A model generated the notes under the pieces. The model was given only the letters and a program-made list of their open reading frames with translations, made no database searches and was not told the origin of the DNA. The translations under genes were made by a program, and so were the position numbers. Shown here piece after piece: positions 12,194-17,912 of a stretch of 17,912 nt of DNA (position 1 is the stretch's first letter; the number at the start of each line of letters is the position of its first letter). This DNA is from Campylobacterota bacterium (GTDB lineage: Bacteria; Campylobacterota; Campylobacteria; Campylobacterales; Sulfurovaceae): positions 1 to 17,912 of the forward strand of contig JAHZJZ010000283.1 of the NCBI GenBank assembly GCA_022600655.1. The letters are read 5' to 3'.

Positions 12194-15016
12194 ATGGCTT
12201 TAAACAGAAGAGATTTTCTTAAAAGTGCAGCGGCAGCGAGTGCTGCTAGTGCAGTAGGGATTGCTGTTCCATCTAATCTTGAGGCGGCATCAACAGATGC
12301 TCAGAAAGATTGGCGATGGGATAAGGCAGCATGTAGATTCTGTGGTACTGGTTGTGGGATTATGTTAGCAACCAAAGGTGGTAAGATCGTTGCTGTAAAA
12401 GGTGACCCTGAAGCACCAGTAAACAGAGGGCTTAACTGTATTAAGGGATACTTTAATGCAAAAATTATGTATGGTGCTGATAGACTTAAAACACCACTAC
12501 TAAGAGTTAATGCCAAAGGTGAGTTTGACAAGCAGGGTGAGTTTAAACCTGTATCTTGGCAACGAGCATTTGATGAGATGGAAATTCATGCTAAAAAAGC
12601 ACTGAAAGCTTCTGGCCCTGAAGGGGTGGCAGTATTTGCTTCAGGTCAATATACCGTTATGGAGGGGGTTGCAGCTCAGAAGATGATGAAAGCTGGATTC
12701 CGTTCTAATGCAATTGATCCAAATGCTAGACACTGTATGGCTTCAGCTGTTGTTGGTTTCTACCAGACCTTTGGTATCGATGAGCCAAGTGGATGTTATG
12801 ATGATATTGAGTTGACCGATACCGTTATCTCTTGGGGTTCAAATATGGCTGAGATGCACCCGATTTTATGGTCGCGTGTAACCGATAGAAAACTATCTGA
12901 TCCAGATAAAGTAAAAATCATTAACCTCTCTACCTATAGACATAGAACTTCAGATTTAGCAGATGAAGAGATTATCTTTACACCAAACACTGACCTTGCT
13001 CTTTGGAACTATATTGCCAGAGAGATTGTTATGAGAGATGATGCTGAGAAGATTATTGACTGGGATTTTGTTAAGAAAAACATGGTCTTTGCAGCAAGTC
13101 CCGTCGAGATGGGTTACGGTATGAGACGCTCTGATGAGAAGTCGATTAAAGAGGGTAAATATACAGCCAAAGAGATGGAAATTGTCTCTAAAGAGATGAG
13201 TAAAGTGGTCTCTGAAGGTGAAGCACCTGCTCTTGCTCCTTATGGATATAAAGCTGGTGATACAATGACAATGAATCCTGCAGGTCTGAAACACTGGGAG
13301 ATTTCATTTGAAGAGTATAAAAAATCTTTAGAGCCATATACAGCTGACTATGTTACTAAAATTTCTAAAGGTAACCCTGACGAGAGTGATGAAGAGTTTA
13401 AGAGAAAAATTAAACTTATGGCTGATTTATACATTGAGAAATCAAGAAAAGTGGTGTCATTCTGGACAATGGGTATGAACCAACATACTAGAGGTACATG
13501 GGTAAATACATTGGCGTATAATGTTCACTTCCTTCTTAATAAACAAGCTAAGCCAGGTTCTGGTGCATTCTCGTTAACGGGTCAACCAAGTGCTTGTGGT
13601 ACGGCTAGAGAAGTTGGTACATTCTGTCACAGACTACCAGCAGATATGATGGTTAAAAACCCTAAACACAGAAAAATTTGTGAAAATGCATGGAAGGTTC
13701 CAGAGGGAACACTGAACCCTGTAGGTAATCAGCACATTATGAAGATTCACAGAGATATCGAAGATGGTGTTGTTAAATTTGCATGGGTAAATGTTTGTAA
13801 CCCTTACCAAGATACAGCGAGTGCAAGTCACTGGATTAAAGCTGCTAGAGAGATGGATAACTTTATTGTTACTTCAGATGGTTACCCAGGTATCTCAGCT
13901 AAAGTATCGGATCTTGTTCTTCCATCAGCGATGATTTATGAGAAGTGGGGTGCGTATGGTAATGCTGAACGACGAACACAGCACTGGAGACAGCAGGTAC
14001 TACCAGTAGGTGATGCGATGTCAGATACATGGCAGTGGTTAGAGTTCTCTAAACGATTTACCATTAAAGATCTTTGGGGTGAGCAACCACTTAGAGGTAA
14101 AAATGAAGATGGAACACCTAAGAAACTTCCAGATGTTGTTGCTAAAGCTAAAGAGATGGGATATAAAGAGACTGATACCATGTTTGATGTTCTTTTTGCT
14201 CATGAGAGAGCCAAAGCGTATAAACTTGATCCAAATGATCCAATTCAAAAAGGGTATGATGATACTGAGTCTCGAGGTGATAGCAGAAATGTTAAAGGTT
14301 CAGATGGAGAAGTATTTAAAGGTTATGGATTCTTTGTTCATAATTATCTCTTTGAAGAGTATGCAGACTTTACTAGAGGTCATGCACATGACTTGGCACC
14401 GTTTGATACTTATCATAAAGTTAGAGGTCTTAGATGGCCAGTTGTTGATGGTAAAGAGACTCAGTGGAGATTTAATGCTAAGTATGATCCTTATGCGAAA
14501 AAAGAGAACAATGGTGACTTTGCCTTCTATGGTAAGTTAGCTAAAGCTCTTGCTCAAGGTGACCTTAATGGTATCAAAGATAAAAATAAGAAACCATTGA
14601 AGAACAAAGCGAAGATATTTGCTAGACCATACATGGATCCACCAGAAATGCCAGATAAAGAGTACGATATGTGGTTATCAACAGGTCGTGTGTTAGAGCA
14701 TTGGCATAGTGGTACCATGACCATGAGAGTTCCTGAGCTTTATAAAGCTGTTCCTGAAGCGTTATGTTACATGCACCCAACTGATGCAAAAACAAAAGGT
14801 CTTAAACAGGGTGGTCTCTGTTGGGTTGAATCTCGTAGAGGTAAAGTTAAAGCAAGAGTTGAGACACGTGGACGTAACAGACCAAGTAGAGGTCTAGCAT
14901 TTGTTCCTTGGTTTGATGAGAAAGTATTTATTAACAAAGTTTGTCTTGATGCGACCTGTCCAATGTCTAAACAGACCGACTTTAAAAAGTGTGCAGTTAA
15001 GATTTATAAGGCATAG
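12194..15016 (+). CDS. napA: Periplasmic nitrate reductase catalytic subunit
   Basis: Reduces nitrate to nitrite in the periplasm with Mo-bis(MGD) and one 4Fe-4S cluster. The 940-residue precursor begins with a Tat signal (NRRDFLKSAAAASAAS, twin Arg at 5-6, cleavage probable near residue 32). The cluster ligands are C47, C50, C54 and C82 (CRFCGTGC...NCIKG), and the Mo-ligand Cys is C181 in ARHCMASAVVGFYQ. It has the length and insertions typical of the NapA of this phylum rather than of E. coli (828 aa). The ATG at 12194 is chosen because AAGGAGGAG (12179-12187) is ideally placed and the Tat motif follows at once; the GTG at 12146 would only add leader sequence. It is the first gene of napAGHBF, with napG starting at the base after its stop. 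Confidence 0.97.
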   Translation: MALNRRDFLKSAAAASAASAVGIAVPSNLEAASTDAQKDWRWDKAACRFCGTGCGIMLATKGGKIVAVKGDPEAPVNRGLNCIKGYFNAKIMYGADRLKTPLLRVNAKGEFDKQGEFKPVSWQRAFDEMEIHAKKALKASGPEGVAVFASGQYTVMEGVAAQKMMKAGFRSNAIDPNARHCMASAVVGFYQTFGIDEPSGCYDDIELTDTVISWGSNMAEMHPILWSRVTDRKLSDPDKVKIINLSTYRHRTSDLADEEIIFTPNTDLALWNYIAREIVMRDDAEKIIDWDFVKKNMVFAASPVEMGYGMRRSDEKSIKEGKYTAKEMEIVSKEMSKVVSEGEAPALAPYGYKAGDTMTMNPAGLKHWEISFEEYKKSLEPYTADYVTKISKGNPDESDEEFKRKIKLMADLYIEKSRKVVSFWTMGMNQHTRGTWVNTLAYNVHFLLNKQAKPGSGAFSLTGQPSACGTAREVGTFCHRLPADMMVKNPKHRKICENAWKVPEGTLNPVGNQHIMKIHRDIEDGVVKFAWVNVCNPYQDTASASHWIKAAREMDNFIVTSDGYPGISAKVSDLVLPSAMIYEKWGAYGNAERRTQHWRQQVLPVGDAMSDTWQWLEFSKRFTIKDLWGEQPLRGKNEDGTPKKLPDVVAKAKEMGYKETDTMFDVLFAHERAKAYKLDPNDPIQKGYDDTESRGDSRNVKGSDGEVFKGYGFFVHNYLFEEYADFTRGHAHDLAPFDTYHKVRGLRWPVVDGKETQWRFNAKYDPYAKKENNGDFAFYGKLAKALAQGDLNGIKDKNKKPLKNKAKIFARPYMDPPEMPDKEYDMWLSTGRVLEHWHSGTMTMRVPELYKAVPEALCYMHPTDAKTKGLKQGGLCWVESRRGKVKARVETRGRNRPSRGLAFVPWFDEKVFINKVCLDATCPMSKQTDFKKCAVKIYKA

Positions 15017-15847
15017 ATGATGGCTAACTCTGACAACAATAGACGAAAGTTTTTTACAACGACCCTTCAAAGCGTTGGCTTAACGGCTCTTGGTGGATTG
15101 TTGTGGAGTGGCTATAGCCATGAGGTAAAAGCATCACCATTGGTGCTTCGACCTCCAGGTGCGATTAAAGAGAGTGATTTTTTAACAGCGTGTATCAAGT
15201 GTGGTCTATGTGCTGAGGCGTGTCAAAACCGTGAGACCAATACCGACAAAGAGAGTGGTGAAGCCCGAGAAGGAACACTCATTATGGCAAAAGGTGGTGA
15301 TAATCGTTTAATCGGTACACCATTTTTTGTACCGACACAAGTACCTTGTTATATGTGTGAAGATATTCCTTGTGTACCTGTTTGCCCTTCAGGTGCATTA
15401 GACTTTGATTCTCTTGTTAATGAGAAACAGGAGTTAGATATCAATAAATCACGTATGGGACTGGCTGTGGTTCATAAAGAGTCATGTATTGCTTTCTGGG
15501 GAATACAGTGCGATGCATGTTATCGTGCATGTCCTTTGCTTGATGAAGCGATTACCTTAGAGTACACTAAAAATGAACGAACAGGAAAACATGCTTATCT
15601 GTTACCTGTGGTTCATGATGATATCTGTACGGGGTGTGGACTCTGTGAAAAGGCGTGTGTGACTGAAAAACCAGCGATTTTTGTACTACCTCATGAGATA
15701 TCACAAGGTAGAGCAGGTGACCACTATGTTAAAGGTTGGGATAAGAAAGACCAAGAGCGTGTCAAAGATGCTACGTCTCAAGAGACTACCACAGAAATAA
15801 GTAAAGAGGGTGCAGCTGATTACCTTAACTCAGGAGGATTGTATTAA
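15017..15847 (+). CDS. napG: Quinol-dehydrogenase ferredoxin subunit NapG
   Basis: Periplasmic iron-sulfur protein that works with NapH to pass electrons from menaquinol toward NapA/NapB. The 276-residue precursor has a Tat signal (NNRRKFFTTTLQSVG). Four clusters are visible: C59-C62-C65-C69, C111-C114-C119-C123 (CYMCEDIPCVPVCPSGALD), C157-C165-C168-C172 and C204-C207-C210-C214. It is longer than E. coli NapG (231), partly through extra residues after the first cluster (NRETNTDKESGEAREG), and that cluster ends CQN instead of the usual CP. Starts at 15017 and 15020 (ATGATG) are both possible, with AAGG at 15009-15012. Its stop overlaps the napH ATG by one base. Confidence 0.94.
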   Translation: MMANSDNNRRKFFTTTLQSVGLTALGGLLWSGYSHEVKASPLVLRPPGAIKESDFLTACIKCGLCAEACQNRETNTDKESGEAREGTLIMAKGGDNRLIGTPFFVPTQVPCYMCEDIPCVPVCPSGALDFDSLVNEKQELDINKSRMGLAVVHKESCIAFWGIQCDACYRACPLLDEAITLEYTKNERTGKHAYLLPVVHDDICTGCGLCEKACVTEKPAIFVLPHEISQGRAGDHYVKGWDKKDQERVKDATSQETTTEISKEGAADYLNSGGLY

Positions 15848-16650
15848 TGAAGAATATTAAATACTTACTCCTAAGAAGAGTGACTCAGGTTGGACTTTTA
15901 CTACTCTATTTTGGTGCGAATGCTTATGGATGGAACGTTCTGGCTGGAACATTTGGTTCATCTCTGGTTCTAGGTACGATTCCTTTAGCTGACCCTTATA
16001 CTACACTTCAAGTGTTGGCAACAGGGTTTGTTTTAGGGGCTGATGTACTTTTAGGAGCTCTGATTATTACCTTCTTCTATTTTGTTGTGGGTGGTAGAGC
16101 ATTTTGTTCATGGGTTTGTCCTATTAATATGGTGACAGATTTGGCCAACTGGCTACGACGAAAGCTCAATCTTGACAAAGAAGAGGTAAATTATCGTTTC
16201 TTAAAACGTAATGCACGATACTGGATTATGGTACTTGGTTTAATAGTCTCAGCTGTAGTGGGGATTGCAGCATTTGAAGTGTTAAGTCCAATTACGATTA
16301 TGCAAAGAGGTATTATCTTTGGATTTGGTATGGGATTTGCAGTGATTGTGGCTATCTTTCTGTTTGATCTCTTTGGGGTTAAAAATGGATGGTGTGGACA
16401 CTTGTGTCCTTTGGGTGCAACCTACTCAATCATCGGTAAAGCGAGTCTGATTCGTGTTGACCATGATCATGAGAAGTGTACCAACTGTATGGAGTGTAAA
16501 GTGGTTTGTCCAGAGAACCATGTGTTACATATGGTCAATAAAGAGAGCATAATGGTCACCAATGGGGAGTGTACCAACTGTGGTCGCTGTATTGATGTTT
16601 GTAATGATGATGCTCTGAATTTTAGTATTCGGAACTATTTAAAGAAATAA
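15847..16650 (+). CDS. napH: Quinol-dehydrogenase membrane subunit NapH
   Basis: Inner-membrane partner of NapG, presumed to oxidise menaquinol. The 267-residue protein has four hydrophobic helices (about residues 15-32, 60-82, 126-146, 158-178), the two cytoplasmic CxxxCP motifs (C87-SWV-C91-P and C183-GHL-C187-P) and two C-terminal 4Fe-4S sites: CTNCMECKVVCP (C211-C221) and CTNCGRCIDVCN (C242-C252), the latter with Asn in place of the usual Pro. The presence of NapGH without NapC fits the known arrangement in this phylum. It overlaps napG by one base. Confidence 0.95.
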   Translation: MKNIKYLLLRRVTQVGLLLLYFGANAYGWNVLAGTFGSSLVLGTIPLADPYTTLQVLATGFVLGADVLLGALIITFFYFVVGGRAFCSWVCPINMVTDLANWLRRKLNLDKEEVNYRFLKRNARYWIMVLGLIVSAVVGIAAFEVLSPITIMQRGIIFGFGMGFAVIVAIFLFDLFGVKNGWCGHLCPLGATYSIIGKASLIRVDHDHEKCTNCMECKVVCPENHVLHMVNKESIMVTNGECTNCGRCIDVCNDDALNFSIRNYLKK

Positions 16651-16683
16651 GAAAAAAATGTGAAAATAATAAAGGAGAGAATG

Positions 16684-17269
16684 ATGATTAAAAAGAGTCT
16701 AATACTTGCTTGTTCTATGGTCGCTCTAATTTCAATGGGGTATGCTGCAGAGAGTGAAACAGCAAAGAGTGAAACTGTAAGTAATGCAACTGAAAAAGAG
16801 TTGGGTCTTAGAAAAACTGACCTATATAGTGAAGGTGATGAAACGGTAGGTGATGTTGCAAAATATAGTAAGGCAGCAACTGGTACATCAACAAAGATTG
16901 AGAGAGCGTTTACCAATGCTCCACCAATGATTCCTCATGATGTAGAGGCAATGTTACCGATTACGATTAAGAACAATCAGTGTCTAAGTTGTCATGATAA
17001 AGCAAATGCTGAGGGGGATGAAAGCTGCAATGCCTAATCTTACAGCAATTCCTGCATCACACTATAAAGACTTAAGAGCAGAAGATCAAAAAGATTTACC
17101 AAAGTTAGCTGGAGCAAGATTTAACTGTTCACAGTGTCATGCACCACAATCAGAGACTAAACCTTTAGTTAAAAATGAGTTTACACCTGATTTCCAAAGT
17201 GATGCAGAGAAGAGTGGTTCAACACTGGCTGAAACACTTAATGTTGGTAATGATACACTAAAAGATTAA
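16684..17269 (+). CDS. napB: Nitrate reductase dihaem subunit NapB, with a frame break
   Basis: Periplasmic dihaem cytochrome that feeds electrons to NapA. The N-terminal part (signal peptide MIKKSLILACSMVALISMGYA, then the TDLYSEG and APPMIPHD segments and haem motif CLSCH) is in one frame and stops at TAA 17035-17037. The C-terminal part (AIPASHYKDLR, GARFNCSQCHAPQSE with haem motif CSQCH, PDFQSD) is in the +1 frame and ends at 17269. The break is at a run of five G, 17013-17017: with four G the frames join as HDKANAEGMKAAMPNLTAIPASHYKDLR, a normal NapB. As written the product would lack the second haem. ATG 16684 is preferred to 16681 because GGAG (16674-16677) is better spaced. It overlaps the napF ATG by one base. 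Confidence 0.9.
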
Positions 17270-17760
17270 TGGCTAAATCTAGACGAGATATATTTGCATC
17301 TTTCTCCTTAAAAAAAGGGGAAAGTGTAGATACAAAAGTAAGATTGCCTTACTGTGATGATTTGTCACTTTTTCAGAAACATTGCACGGTGTGTGAGTTG
17401 AAACCATGTGTTAATGTTTGTGAACAAGAGATTATTAGAATAGATGAGCAGGGTGTACCCTATTTGGTATTTGATGCAAAAGGGTGCACCTTTTGTGATG
17501 ATTGCTTAGAAGTATGCCCTGAGGAGTTTCTAAACAGAGACTTAACAACTATTCAAGGTAAGATAGAGTTAAATATATTAAAATGTTTGAGTTGGCATCA
17601 GACCATGTGCTTTTCATGTAAAGACCCTTGTGTTGATGATGCGATAAATTTTTTAGGACTTTTCCGTCCTGAGATAGATGAAGAGAGATGTACTAATTGT
17701 GGCTACTGTATTGGGGTTTGCCCTGTCGATGCCATAACTATTGAAGGAGTTAAAGAGTGA
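17269..17760 (+). CDS. napF: Ferredoxin-type accessory protein NapF
   Basis: Cytoplasmic iron-sulfur protein of nap operons, thought to help mature or insert the cluster of NapA before Tat export. The 163-residue product starts SRRDIFASF, as in the family, and has cysteine groups C39/C42/C47/C51 (CTVCELKPCVNVC), C73/C76/C79/C83 (CTFCDDCLEVCP), C114/C117/C121 with C106 (CLSWHQTMCFSCKDPC) and C141/C144/C147/C151 (CTNCGYCIGVCP). The SRR at the start lacks a hydrophobic stretch after it, so it is not a Tat signal. It overlaps napB by one base and the next gene by four. Confidence 0.92.
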   Translation: MAKSRRDIFASFSLKKGESVDTKVRLPYCDDLSLFQKHCTVCELKPCVNVCEQEIIRIDEQGVPYLVFDAKGCTFCDDCLEVCPEEFLNRDLTTIQGKIELNILKCLSWHQTMCFSCKDPCVDDAINFLGLFRPEIDEERCTNCGYCIGVCPVDAITIEGVKE

Positions 17761-17912
17761 GAGAACTATTTTTACTATTATTGGTTTTATTTGTATCGTT
17801 GGGGTGTAATGATGATAAAAGAGAGCCAAAGGTTATTGAGACTAAAACAGAGGTGCTTGAAGAGGTCTCAAAACCAACACACACCACACCTAAATTTCAT
17901 CAAAATGGAGAA
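17757..17912 (+). CDS. Lipoprotein N-terminus, probably NapL (runs off the right edge)
   Basis: The frame is open from a GTG at 17757, which overlaps the napF stop (GTGA) and has AAGGAG at 17744-17749, to the end of the window: 52 residues. It begins MRELFLLLLVLFVSLGCNDD, a lipoprotein signal with lipobox SLGC and Cys17 as the lipidated residue. The Asp pair after the Cys would favour inner-membrane retention if the E. coli +2 rule held here. The mature part starts with a Lys/Glu/Thr-rich tether. In Wolinella and relatives napL follows napF, so NapL is the best guess by position; only the signal and linker are visible. Confidence 0.72.
   Translation, partial: MRELFLLLLVLFVSLGCNDDKREPKVIETKTEVLEEVSKPTHTTPKFHQNGE

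Noticed and set aside
14079..14540. Alternative-frame 153-aa open frame inside napA
   Set aside because: It is Met/Leu/Lys-rich, has no ribosome site, and overlaps the well-conserved NapA frame throughout.
17013..17017. G5 run in napB as a phase-variable tract
   Set aside because: Phase-variable tracts in this phylum usually have eight or more G; five is too short to slip often.
16994..17269. A separate small monohaem protein gene after a truncated napB
   Set aside because: Its ATG lies within the first haem region in another frame, no ribosome site precedes it, and its sequence is the normal C-terminal half of NapB.

Overview
The window is an AT-rich chromosomal segment from a Campylobacterota (former Epsilonproteobacteria) species, most likely a Sulfurovum- or Nitratifractor-like sulfur/hydrogen oxidiser. 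The reasons are the periplasmic nitrate reductase order napA-G-H-B-F followed by a lipoprotein gene, with no napC; the long (397 aa) DapD; carboxynorspermidine decarboxylase NspC; a lone atpB away from the other ATP synthase genes; tsaE-lptB as a pair; and promoters that show a clear TATAAT but no -35 box. The genus is inference; the phylum is fairly safe.

Layout. 1-1286: the C-terminal part of a membrane histidine kinase overlaps a small exported c-type haem protein. 1355-4290: metG (methionyl-tRNA synthetase), with a reading-frame break at its extreme 5' end, then a conserved protein with a Mur-ligase-like N-terminus, then a stem-loop terminator. 4405-6170: dapD (lysine/diaminopimelate synthesis), a 77-aa unknown protein and an S4 RNA-binding protein. 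6254-8476: trpD, then tsaE-lptB, with a 100-bp inverted-repeat element filling the whole trpD-tsaE gap. 8663-10152: atpB, a small membrane protein and a ThiE/TenI-family protein, which meets nspC tail to tail. 10147-11926 (minus strand): an FmdE-like protein and nspC. 12194-17912: the nap operon, napA-napG-napH-napB-napF and the start of a lipoprotein gene that is probably napL. napB is broken by one extra G.

How the parts work together. NapA (Mo-bisMGD, 4Fe-4S) and NapB (dihaem) form the periplasmic nitrate reductase. NapH and NapG form the menaquinol-oxidising electron-input module that replaces NapC in this phylum, and NapF and the lipoprotein are accessory. The divergent FmdE-like gene and nap are separated by about 270 bp holding two Crp/Fnr-type palindromes. 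One lies at exact class II spacing from a perfect TATAAT facing the FmdE-like gene, and the other is at the matching distance from a poorer -10 facing napA, so the two units are probably co-regulated by oxygen or nitrogen oxides.

Most unusual structure: a set of REP-like elements, each made of the tetranucleotide GTAG directly abutting a perfect 8-9-bp hairpin. Three unrelated hairpin sequences share this architecture, and one forms a paired inverted copy (REPIN/BIME-like). This is the signature of elements mobilised by REP-associated tyrosine transposases. The trpD stop codon is part of one GTAG, and two downstream genes (tsaE, nspC) have their Shine-Dalgarno directly against an element. Two single-base frame breaks (metG, napB) may be sequence errors and should be checked before biological meaning is given to them. 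No tRNA, rRNA, CRISPR array, insertion sequence or transposase gene was seen.
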